Assembly (NCBI RefSeq): GCF_003989135.1
Contig: NZ_RYZZ01000004.1
Span: 28,665-92,664, forward strand
DNA: 64,000 nt
Source of the DNA: Peribacillus cavernae
GTDB taxonomy: Bacteria > Bacillota > Bacilli > Bacillales > DSM-1321
Direction: 5' to 3'
The notes below the pieces were generated by a model. It worked only from the letters and a program-made list of their open reading frames with translations. It did no database searches and was not told the origin of the DNA. This document shows, piece by piece, positions 28,162 to 35,585 of this stretch. Both the position numbers and the translations under genes were made by a program. Numbering within the stretch: position 1 is the first letter of the stretch; every line of letters begins with the position of its first letter.

Positions 28162-28368
28162 TTAGTCTTTATAGTCGTCATAGTCTTTATAATCGTCATA
28201 GTCTTTATAGTCGCCATATTGATAATTAAAATCTCTTACATCAAAATTACCGAATATTTTTTTAATACTAGAAATAATTAGTAGCGTTCCTAATGTTTGA
28301 TTTATGTTAGAATCAGGTGCTAGATCCATTATTTCTTGATAATTGCGAAACACTTTTTTTTCTCTCAT
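28162..28368 (-). CDS. Small protein with C-terminal YxDYKD hexapeptide repeats; candidate ATP-grasp substrate
   Basis: A 68-residue protein I do not recognise. The first 50 residues (MREKKVFRNYQEIMDLAPDS, then INQTLGTLLIISSIKKIFGN) look like a helical leader with a short hydrophobic stretch. The tail after DVRDFNYQ is three hexapeptides, YGDYKD-YDDYKD-YDDYKD, encoded by three 18-bp direct repeats (28,164-28,217). The ATG at 28,368 follows GGGGAG with 8-nt spacing; the longer frame to 28,461 is unsupported. It lies 118 bp downstream of, and co-directional with, an ATP-grasp ligase. Its size, leader/tail division and repeated D/K residues resemble precursors modified by ATP-grasp enzymes (graspetides). 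That role is inferred. Confidence 0.7.
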   Translation of the reverse strand: MREKKVFRNYQEIMDLAPDSNINQTLGTLLIISSIKKIFGNFDVRDFNYQYGDYKDYDDYKDYDDYKD

Positions 28369-28486
28369 TAACGTATCTCCCCTAAATTTGTTATTTTGTC
28401 CATATATACAAATATGCATTTTTGGCGTGGCTTGCTTGGATAGATGCCTCGTAGGAAACAAAGAATTTTTTCATGCTTCGGAATGT

Positions 28487-29707
28487 CTATATCGGTTCAA
28501 GGTTAAACTGGATTTGCTTAGCTGCTTCCTGAGCCGCTTTCTTCGCTTCTTTTTCAACATCTGAGGAAGCTAATACGTATCCGTAACGGTCACCCATGGA
28601 TAATGGGGGGCGGAGTATCTTTCCCTGCCGCGGTTTTATAAAAACTTCTTCAACTCCAGGATATCTTGAAGCACGAGCCACACCTGTCACATTAACCAGC
28701 CTTCCTTCGGATTTTACAGTTATATAATGGACATATACGGACTTACTATGTTTTCTAGTAAGATTGGGTGTATTCCCCAGGAATAACTGAATCGTTTCTT
28801 CTATCAAGTTAATTCCATATCCGACCTCAATGATGCGATTCATCGCACCTCCTGAAATCCGCGGGTTGACTTCAATTAGTTTCCATTCTCCTTGTACGAA
28901 ACGCATTTCAAAATGGCAAGCACCATTTTTCATTCGAAAAGCCTGCACAATCGCATTCACTGTTTCGTAAATATCATCATATACTTGTTTTTTTATATCT
29001 GATAATAAGCTATAACCCGTTACGATAAAACGTTTTTGAAAGGTAATTTCCTGTTTAATAACCGCGACAATATGCACTTTACCATCATGAACTAATGTTT
29101 CAATTAAATACTGAGGGCCCGTTAAATATTCCTCCACTAAAATAGGTGTGTCTTCATACTTGTTTGATAATCTTTTCATCGACATTCTTAATTGAATTTT
29201 ATTATTCGCCAATAGAACATCTTTTGATCCTGCTGAGACAGGTGACTTTACAATTAACGGTAAATGCCCGGTCTGTTTGTGGATAAAAGTTCTTAAGGAA
29301 TCGTTTGGTGAATAAATAGAAAAGTAAGGCGACATAGAAAAATCCTTAAGGAGGTTTCGTGTTAACACTTTATCTTCCATATTCAGAATAGAATGGGATG
29401 AGACAACACTCGTACAGAATTCTTCGGCCAAAGTTGCTGCCAGATGAACATAAGGGTCTATAAAACTTAGAATGGATTTGATTATATTCCCCCTTTTTTC
29501 CAACTTAATGATGTTTTCTTTTAATAACTCGTAATTCGACAAATCTGTGAAAATCATTTGATGTACGTCAGGAAATTCTAACCTTTGCTGCACAAATTGT
29601 TGTTTATCAGTTAATAACACTGTGAAAAAACCAAGACGCTCCGCTGCTCTAATCGCTTCTCTGGTTGACCCTGATTTATTAGTACCTACAAAAATAATCG
29701 TGTTCAT
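28487..29707 (-). CDS. ATP-grasp domain ligase (amino-acid/peptide ligase-like)
   Basis: A 406-residue protein. The N-terminal Rossmann-like domain (MNTIIFVGTNKSGSTREAIR) is followed by the ATP-grasp fold at about 110-320: LPLIVKSPVSAGSKDV (ATP lysine), PILVEEYLTGPQYLIETLV, and the metal-binding KLIEVNPRISGGAMN. The C-terminal domain contains VTGVARASRYPGVEEV. This is the architecture of L-amino-acid ligases and carboxylate-amine ligases acting on amino acids or peptides. It is divergent from a YheC/YheD-type ATP-grasp gene and upstream of the repeat protein. The substrate is unknown. It sits where B. subtilis has ytnP (between trmB and ytzB). Confidence 0.82.
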   Translation of the reverse strand: MNTIIFVGTNKSGSTREAIRAAERLGFFTVLLTDKQQFVQQRLEFPDVHQMIFTDLSNYELLKENIIKLEKRGNIIKSILSFIDPYVHLAATLAEEFCTSVVSSHSILNMEDKVLTRNLLKDFSMSPYFSIYSPNDSLRTFIHKQTGHLPLIVKSPVSAGSKDVLLANNKIQLRMSMKRLSNKYEDTPILVEEYLTGPQYLIETLVHDGKVHIVAVIKQEITFQKRFIVTGYSLLSDIKKQVYDDIYETVNAIVQAFRMKNGACHFEMRFVQGEWKLIEVNPRISGGAMNRIIEVGYGINLIEETIQLFLGNTPNLTRKHSKSVYVHYITVKSEGRLVNVTGVARASRYPGVEEVFIKPRQGKILRPPLSMGDRYGYVLASSDVEKEAKKAAQEAAKQIQFNLEPI

Positions 29708-29875
29708 AATTTATTTATCCCACCCAAATATGCCAATTTTTTCACTGTCTGCATAAGGTAGGATATAAATTTAGGACAATAATGGTTCTTGAAAAACAGA
29801 AAAATAGGAATACAAAAACGCCCCTTTTAATATTTTTATGTAAAGGCATTATAAAAAAGGTGGGATATAGCAGTT
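29708..29875. promoter_or_regulatory. Divergent intergenic region of the two ATP-grasp genes
   Basis: The 168-bp region contains mirrored translation starts: TATCCCACC (29,717-29,725) on the left and GGTGGGATA (29,861-29,869) on the right form the Shine-Dalgarno of each gene. A CATAAGGTA at 29,752-29,760 fits the CATAnnnTA -10 of sigma-K on the + strand, but I see no convincing -35. The layout suggests shared control. Confidence 0.45.
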
Positions 29876-30919
29876 ATGACCTTAATTGGCATGCTTCATC
29901 ATCGAACTGATCCGCAAAAAGTGAGAAAAGCCTATGCCTATTCCGTTGTTGCAAAGGCTGAAGGCGTGAACTTTTTTTACTTTACGCCAGGAAAAGTCAA
30001 TATCGATACCGAAACAATCATCGGAAAAGTTTATGAAAACGGTGAGTGGATAGATAAAGAATTTCCTTTTCCTGATGTGATTTATAATGCGCGTTATCCG
30101 GTAAGTGATAAACAGGACGATATTATCCGTTATTTATACAAAAGGATCCCAGTTACAAGTCATTACGTCGGAGATAAATTACATGTATATCACAAAATAA
30201 AAAGAGGAAAGGATTTTGAACAATACCTGATACCTACAGATGAGTTAACTAATACCAAAAAATTGACTGACATGCTTGGCCTTTATCAAAAAGTAATTAT
30301 TAAACCAGCGTCTGGACATCAAGGCGAAGGTATTGTTTTTATTGAAAAAACCGGAAAGGGAACATACACAATTAATGAGTCAGGGCAAATCTCAACATCC
30401 AATAAAGAGGAGATGCTAAACTTGGTGTCTCAAAAAATGAAAGAACGAGAATATGTAGTCCAACGATTTCTTACTTTTCAAATGAAATCGGGTCAGGTAT
30501 ATGATTTCCGTTTGCATGTGCAAAAAAATGGGGAAGGCAAATGGACTATTACCTCTATTTTTCCACGGATAGGTCCAATTGGTACGATTACATCAAATAT
30601 GGGTAGCGGCGGCTATACCGGTTTCTTTGATGAATTTTTACAAAAAGAGTACAAAAATGCCTGGTATGATATGAAACGAAAGCTTGAGCAGTTCTCCATA
30701 AGTTTTTCCAACCACTTTGATAATTTATATGATGATGTATCGTTTGATGAATTAGGCATCGATGTAGGCGTCGATGAGGATCGAAAATTGTGGGTGATTG
30801 AAGTAAATTGGAGACCAGGTCCGCCTGTCATATTTAATTGTGAATTGGATGTTGCCAGGAATGCAGTCCTATACGCTAAATATTTGGCTGAAAAGAAAAA
30901 GAGGAAGCCTGCCAAATGA
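29876..30919 (+). CDS. YheC/YheD family ATP-grasp protein
   Basis: A 347-residue protein of the YheC/YheD family, first noted as spore-coat-associated in Bacillus. It starts MTLIGMLHHRTDPQKVRKAY and has a preATP-grasp region (PDVIYNARYPV). The ATP-grasp core runs from about residue 130: KVIIKPASGHQGEGIVFIEK, REYVVQRFLTFQMKSGQVYD (FRLHV) and LWVIEVNWRPGPP. AAGGTGGGA precedes the ATG. The family's reaction is not established; the fold implies ATP-dependent carboxylate-amine ligation. It is divergent from a second ATP-grasp gene and close to the DYKD-repeat protein. Confidence 0.85.
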   Translation: MTLIGMLHHRTDPQKVRKAYAYSVVAKAEGVNFFYFTPGKVNIDTETIIGKVYENGEWIDKEFPFPDVIYNARYPVSDKQDDIIRYLYKRIPVTSHYVGDKLHVYHKIKRGKDFEQYLIPTDELTNTKKLTDMLGLYQKVIIKPASGHQGEGIVFIEKTGKGTYTINESGQISTSNKEEMLNLVSQKMKEREYVVQRFLTFQMKSGQVYDFRLHVQKNGEGKWTITSIFPRIGPIGTITSNMGSGGYTGFFDEFLQKEYKNAWYDMKRKLEQFSISFSNHFDNLYDDVSFDELGIDVGVDEDRKLWVIEVNWRPGPPVIFNCELDVARNAVLYAKYLAEKKKRKPAK

Positions 30920-30925
30920 TGGTGT

Positions 30926-30961
30926 AAAAACAGGTGGCCCTATAGGGCCACCTGTTTTTAG
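30926..30961. terminator. Terminator between the YheC/D gene and ytzB
   Basis: AACAGGTGGCCCTATAGGGC and its complement CCACCTGTT form a near-perfect stem with A/T tracts on both flanks; bidirectional. Confidence 0.92.
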
Positions 30962-30964
30962 GTC

Positions 30965-31282
30965 TCAGATGTTTTTGTGTGTGAAGTCGATTACCGTGCC
31001 TGTGGAAGCATCAGCAACAAATTCGAATTGCTCCCGCTTGCCCTCGTTATGGCGGGTAATGCCGCCTCTGTACACCTGGTAATCCAAATCGAATTTTTCA
31101 TAGGTTTCCGGTTTCATGAGGATCCAGGAACCATAGATTTTGCCATCTTTCTTGACAGCGGATTTAACATTTTCCAGCACTTTTTCAGGAGAAGGATTAC
31201 CTGATTGTTCCCATATTTGTTTTCCAGCATATCCTGCGGCGAATCCCGCTACCGCACCGAGCAGCAAGGTTTTCCAATTCAT
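30965..31282 (-). CDS. ytzB: PepSY-domain small protein YtzB
   Basis: A 105-residue protein. A hydrophobic N-terminus (TLLLGAVAGFAAGYAGKQIW, residues 4-23) acts as a membrane anchor or signal. It is followed by a PepSY-like domain (SPEKVLENVKSAVKKDGKIY...QFEFVADASTGTVIDFTHKN). PepSY domains are thought to modulate extracytoplasmic proteases. B. subtilis ytzB lies next to ytoP as here. Confidence 0.85.
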   Translation of the reverse strand: MNWKTLLLGAVAGFAAGYAGKQIWEQSGNPSPEKVLENVKSAVKKDGKIYGSWILMKPETYEKFDLDYQVYRGGITRHNEGKREQFEFVADASTGTVIDFTHKNI

Positions 31283-31473
31283 ACTTATTCCCCTCCAAAA
31301 TAGTTATTGAATAATCTTCTTCTAGTATACAAAAGAATAAAAGGATTGACTAACAACAGGAGTTATTTTTTAGCACCGAAAGATCAACCAGTTAAAGAAT
31401 AGTAACCGACAATAATTTTCTGTAAAATAAAGATGTACATAAAATCGTTTTGATTAAGGGGCAGTGAGATGAA

Positions 31474-32547
31474 TTGAATCAGGAAACGTTAACACTATTT
31501 AAGACTTTGACGGAATTGCCTGGCGCACCCGGAAATGAACATGCTGTTAGAAAATTCATGCGATCGGAGCTGGAGAAGTATACAGAAGAAATCGTCCAGG
31601 ACAATCTGGGCGGAATTTTTGGCGTCAAAAAAGGAGATTCTGAAGGACCGCGGGTTCTTGTCGCTGGGCATATGGATGAAGTGGGTTTTATGGTTACATC
31701 AATAACAGAAAACGGAATGATTCGTTTCCAGACTCTGGGCGGTTGGTGGAGCCAGGTGCTGCTGGCCCAAAGAGTACAAATCATAACGAACAACGGCCCG
31801 GTCGTCGGTGTGATTGGTTCTACACCGCCGCATTTGCTTGAAGAAGCCCAGCGTTCTAAGCCGATGGATATCAAACATATGCTGATCGATATTGGTGCTG
31901 ATGATAAGCAGGATGTGACTAAGATAGGTGTTAAGCCCGGCCAGCAAATTGTCCCTGTTTTTCCGTTTACCCCGATGGCAAATAAGAAAAAAATCCTTGC
32001 TAAAGCATGGGATAATCGCTATGGATGCGGTCTGGCGATCGAGTTGTTGAAAGACCTGAAAGATGAAACATTGCCGAATACCTTGTATTCAGGTGCGACT
32101 GTCCAGGAAGAAGTGGGGGCAAGAGGCGCCGAAACAGCTGCTTTTATGCTTAAACCTGATATTTTCTTTGCGTTGGATGCCAGTCCGGCAAACGATATGT
32201 CTGGAAATAAATCAGAATTTGGCCAGCTTGGCAAGGGGGCCTTACTGCGTATTCTTGACCGTTCCATGGTGCCCCATAACGGCATGCGTGAATTTATTCT
32301 CGATACCGCTGAGTCGTACCAAATCCCTTACCAGTATTACGTTTCCCAGGGCGGTACGGATGCTGGAAAAGTACATCTCGCAAACGGAGGAGTACCGAGC
32401 GGGGTGATCGGCATATGTTCCCGTTACATTCATACCCATGCAGCGATGATCCATGTGGATGATTACGCCGCAGCACGCGAGCTGATTGGCAAGCTTGTAA
32501 GGGGATGTGATAAAACGACAGTGGCAAGTATCAGAAATAACGGGTGA
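31474..32547 (+). CDS. ytoP: M42 family glutamyl/leucyl aminopeptidase YtoP
   Basis: A 357-residue metalloaminopeptidase of the M42 (PepA/TET) family. Metal and catalytic motifs are [31 protein letters not shown] and [20 protein letters not shown]. It forms large oligomeric shells in homologues and trims peptides in the cytoplasm. The TTG start follows GGGGCAGTGAG. It is monocistronic between ytzB and ytoQ. Confidence 0.92.
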   Translation: MNQETLTLFKTLTELPGAPGNEHAVRKFMRSELEKYTEEIVQDNLGGIFGVKKGDSEGPRVLVAGHMDEVGFMVTSITENGMIRFQTLGGWWSQVLLAQRVQIITNNGPVVGVIGSTPPHLLEEAQRSKPMDIKHMLIDIGADDKQDVTKIGVKPGQQIVPVFPFTPMANKKKILAKAWDNRYGCGLAIELLKDLKDETLPNTLYSGATVQEEVGARGAETAAFMLKPDIFFALDASPANDMSGNKSEFGQLGKGALLRILDRSMVPHNGMREFILDTAESYQIPYQYYVSQGGTDAGKVHLANGGVPSGVIGICSRYIHTHAAMIHVDDYAAARELIGKLVRGCDKTTVASIRNNG

Positions 32548-32647
32548 ATGATTGCTGGCTTTCGGAATTAGTTAAACTATACTGGAAGGCCAGCTTTTGT
32601 ATGAAAATGCTCATAGGCCAATATGAATATAAAAAATGAAAGCTGCA

Positions 32648-32692
32648 TAAAAAATCCTTGTCAGGATAATAAGCTGACAAGGATTTTTTCGT
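32648..32692. terminator. Bidirectional terminator between ytoP and ytoQ
   Basis: AAAAATCCTTGTCA pairs with TGACAAGGATTTTT, flanked by A and T tracts. Confidence 0.92.
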
Positions 32693-32694
32693 TT

Positions 32695-33135
32695 TTAATC
32701 AAAGATATAAGACAAGACTTTTAAAGCCTGGTTTACGGATTCAACCGTAACATTCGCTTTGCGGGAAAGCTCTTTTAGCGGATGATGCAGTTCCTGCGGC
32801 CGGATCAGGATCAGCGGTTTTCCGAGAGATACGGCAGCACTTGCATCCATTGCTGTATTCCACTGTTTATACTTCTCGCCGAACAGGGCTATGATAAGAT
32901 CTGATTTCTTCATAAGCAGCTCGGTGCGAAGATTATTCACACTGGAAGCCGAAGCATCTTTCAGGATGCTCGAAGGCTGGGAGCCTAGGATTTCTTCGCC
33001 GATATTGTCTGAACGTTCATGGTCTTCCATCGGACCGACAAAATCCAGCGGAAGCTGCAATGCTTCCACTTTTTCCTTCAATTCATTCCTCCAATTCGTA
33101 TGAATTTCTCCTGCTAAGTAAACGGTCATTTTCAT
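32695..33135 (-). CDS. ytoQ: YtoQ family protein
   Basis: A 146-residue protein, MKMTVYLAGEIHTNWRNELK at the start. The fold resembles nucleoside 2-deoxyribosyltransferases (AGEIHTNWR near the N-terminus and KSDLIIALFGEKYKQWNTAMD with acidic residues). The family function is unknown. The downstream gap 33,136-33,580 holds no gene or structure that I can see other than the ytpP upstream region. Confidence 0.85.
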   Translation of the reverse strand: MKMTVYLAGEIHTNWRNELKEKVEALQLPLDFVGPMEDHERSDNIGEEILGSQPSSILKDASASSVNNLRTELLMKKSDLIIALFGEKYKQWNTAMDASAAVSLGKPLILIRPQELHHPLKELSRKANVTVESVNQALKVLSYIFD

Positions 33136-33580
33136 AATAACGCCTCCATACTCATTTGATGTGTTTCTTATACTTAGTTAGTTTTCCTATTCTTTCATTC
33201 CGGAAACTTCTTTTTTGTGTTCATCGTTTTTTTGTTTGCCAGATTAAATTGGGAAACGACAGATTGGAACGGCAAAGCCGCGGCCTGCATCCCCTGCCCT
33301 GCTGATTCAATAGCAGCATTTAAGAAAATGAAATAATTACTATATTATATAATTTAATCCTCATCAAAACAATAGAAGTTTGATAGGAATAGGCTTAAGG
33401 TTGGAGTATCGAAAAAGTAATTGAACCGAAAAAAACGTTTGAAGCGGGTTAAATGATGAAAGACTCGGATTTCAAGTTGCATTATTGGTCTGGTTCAAGC
33501 TTGTCTGGTATCATCAAAATAGTATTTGCTAACACTAGCATTAACGATTAAATGATAGAGATGATGAGGAGAGAATAGAA
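33136..33580. other. Intergenic region, nothing recognised
   Basis: 445 bases between the divergent genes ytoQ and ytpP. AT-rich; no ORF with a ribosome binding site, no strong hairpin and no match to the local repeat families. It must contain the promoters of both genes; GAGGAGAGAA at 33,566-33,575 is the ytpP Shine-Dalgarno. Confidence 0.6.
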
Positions 33581-33892
33581 ATGAAACAATTGGAATCAAT
33601 GGAACAATTTGATGAAATGAAGAATACAGGCAAGCATATCTTTTTATTTTCGGCAGATTGGTGCCCTGATTGCCGTGCGATAGAACCTGTCCTTCCTGAT
33701 ATAGAAAGTAATCATACGGAATATGATTTCGTATACGTCGACCGTGATAAGTTCATTGATATATGCTCGGCCAATGATATCTTTGGAATCCCAAGCTTCC
33801 TTGCTTTTGAGGATGGCAAAGAATTAGGACGTTTTGTCAGTAAGGACCGTAAAACACAAGAGGAAATTGAAGATTTCATTCAATCATTATAA
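33581..33892 (+). CDS. ytpP: Thioredoxin-like protein YtpP
   Basis: A 103-residue thioredoxin fold with active site WCPDC (near residue 26) instead of WCGPC, and the cis-Pro in GIPSF. The WCPDC motif resembles those of bacilliredoxin/thioredoxin-like oxidoreductases. The partner protein is unknown. It precedes ytpQ by about 480 bases filled with repeats, so it is probably not co-transcribed with ytpQ, unlike the compact arrangement in B. subtilis. Confidence 0.9.
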   Translation: MKQLESMEQFDEMKNTGKHIFLFSADWCPDCRAIEPVLPDIESNHTEYDFVYVDRDKFIDICSANDIFGIPSFLAFEDGKELGRFVSKDRKTQEEIEDFIQSL

Positions 33893-33957
33893 TGGGTTCA
33901 CCCCCGTCAACCGATGGGGGCAATTTATCTTTTGATCAGTATAGACGTGGCGGGTGT

Positions 33958-34358
33958 TAGTCGACGTTCCTTTCTACAAGAAAAGAAAATAACTTTTTCA
34001 ATGTGTACTGGTGTCTAGCGCAAGCAGCCTAGCCCCGACGCACAGGACGTGCTAGTGCCGACGAAGACATGAGGACGTGGCGGTCTTAGTCGGCCTCGAG
34101 GTCATAAGCCAATCATCTGATGGGGAGAAGATCGCTCCCCATACAGATGCTCGTCTTATGCTTGTCGGGGCTGAGCAAGGCGCTTGCGCTTTTCTACAAG
34201 AAAAGAAAATAACTTTTTCAATGTGTACTGGGTGTCTAGCTCCAGCGCCTAGCCCCTCGAGGTCATAAGCCAATCATCTGATGGGGAGAAGATCGCTCCG
34301 CATACAGATGCTCGTCTTATGCTTGTCGGGGCTGAGCAAGGCGCTTGCGCTTTTCTTT
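33958..34358 (+). repeat. Duplicated structured repeat upstream of ytpQ
   Basis: Two nearly identical long segments: A, 34,095-34,195, and B, 34,255-34,356. Each runs CTCGAGGTCATAAGCC...GTCTTATGCTTGTCGGGG...GCAAGGCGCTTGCGCTTTTC. The flank TTCTACAAGAAAAGAAAATA is duplicated at 33,974 and 34,192, and GTGTCTAGC heads each unit. AGCCCC/GGGGCT and CATAAG/CTTATG are complementary, so each copy folds as a long hairpin. Copy B ends directly before the ytpQ Shine-Dalgarno. The same family lies upstream of leuS. Confidence 0.85.
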
Positions 34359-34374
34359 TAAGGAGGGACCAAAT

Positions 34375-35181
34375 TTGAAAATGGATGGAAAGAAAATGAA
34401 GAACATTTTGAAGGAGCGGCTTGATTCGGATAACCGGACTTTCAGCTTTGATAGCAAAAAAGATGTCCTTCGTATCGAGAATGCTTTAACAGGCAAAGGA
34501 ATCTCGATAGAATTGCCCGGGATTATTGCAAAATGGGAAACACTCAAGGAAAAAGCGATTGACGAAGTGGTTTATTATGTGGAAGAAGCATTGAAAGTAA
34601 TGGGAGAAGAACAAACACTTGAAGGCCGGGAAAAACAGATCTTTCCGGTCATCAGATCTACTTCATTTCCGGATGAAGCAGCCGAAGGGAATCAGTTCCT
34701 TTTCGACGAGCACACAGCGGAAACAAGAATTTATTATGCGCTCGACCTTGGCAATACGTATCGCTTAATTGATCAGCAGCTGCTGAAGAAAGAAAATTGG
34801 CGTCCTGAGCGTATCCGCCAGGTAGCCCGATTTAACGTCCGTTCGCTTTCGGCACCGATCAAATCGGACACAGTGGCAGGCAATACGTTTTATTTCTTGA
34901 ATACAAACGATGGATACGACGCAAGCAGGATTTTAAACGATGCGTGGTTAAGAGAGATGAAAGGAAAAATGAAAGGCACGATGGCCCTCGCTATTCCTCA
35001 TCAGGATGTTATCATTATCGCAGATGTAGAAAATGATACAGGATATGATATACTAGCACAAATGGCGATGAGTTTTTTTGCCAGCGGGCATGTTCCGATC
35101 ACGGCCTTATCCTTCCTGTATGAAGAAGAAGGGCTTGAGCCTGTTTTTATCCTGGCCAAAAACAAAAGCCGCAAGGAGTAA
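34375..35181 (+). CDS. ytpQ: YtpQ, DUF1444 family protein
   Basis: A 268-residue cytoplasmic protein of unknown function. The TTG at 34,375 is chosen because AGGAGGG (34,361-34,367) precedes it by 7 nt; the frame from 34,345 would translate through the repeat. Recognisable conserved segments are [16 protein letters not shown] and [20 protein letters not shown]. The size equals B. subtilis YtpQ. In B. subtilis ytpR follows; no ytpR is found here. Confidence 0.88.
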   Translation: MKMDGKKMKNILKERLDSDNRTFSFDSKKDVLRIENALTGKGISIELPGIIAKWETLKEKAIDEVVYYVEEALKVMGEEQTLEGREKQIFPVIRSTSFPDEAAEGNQFLFDEHTAETRIYYALDLGNTYRLIDQQLLKKENWRPERIRQVARFNVRSLSAPIKSDTVAGNTFYFLNTNDGYDASRILNDAWLREMKGKMKGTMALAIPHQDVIIIADVENDTGYDILAQMAMSFFASGHVPITALSFLYEEEGLEPVFILAKNKSRKE

Positions 35182-35585
35182 GAATAAACTGTTCTTTTCA
35201 ATGATATTTTATGAGGAATGGAAACGATGCAGGGGGACTTTTTATTTATACAGCATAGGATATTGCTTGTATGAATAAGAGTTTATCCCTGTTTTTTTGT
35301 TATTCTTATGCCATTGCGTCTCATTTTACAGGACAAATGAAACGGATTAAATTATCCTGAAATAAGGTTCTGCGTTTACATATCTAGATATAGGGATAAG
35401 TAGGGAGGGAGGGACCCTCAGCAGGAATCCTCGACAGGGACCCATGATAATCGGGCTACAAACAACTAGTCAGGCAATGTTATCCAATCCTTACTCATAT
35501 GGTCCCAATCTATTATTTTTGCTCGATATTTTGTGAAATACTGTTAAAATAAGAAAAGACTCAGCAATGAAAAGAGTGATATTTT
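35182..35585 (+). other. Gap at the position of ytpR
   Basis: 404 bases between ytpQ and sftA. In B. subtilis this place is occupied by ytpR, encoding a roughly 200-residue tRNA-binding-domain protein. Here only short frames exist; a 25-codon frame from 35,200 has no convincing similarity. An upstream region for sftA is expected near 35,540 (TACTGTTAAAAT). Confidence 0.5.

Noticed and set aside
28162..28368. Engineered 3xFLAG tag or vector contamination
   Set aside because: The tail lacks DDDDK and the 3xFLAG linker residues, the repeats are imperfect 18-mers of local composition, and the gene has its own Shine-Dalgarno, terminator and chromosomal neighbours.
34052..34273. Overlapping ORFs on both strands upstream of ytpQ (about 63-73 codons)
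   Set aside because: They lie inside the duplicated hairpin repeat and are by-products of its symmetry.
35400..35470. Possible second T-box or riboswitch before sftA (GGGAGGGACC... sequence)
   Set aside because: The GGTGGTACCGCG T-box core, specifier loop and terminator are absent; no aptamer-like arrangement is visible.
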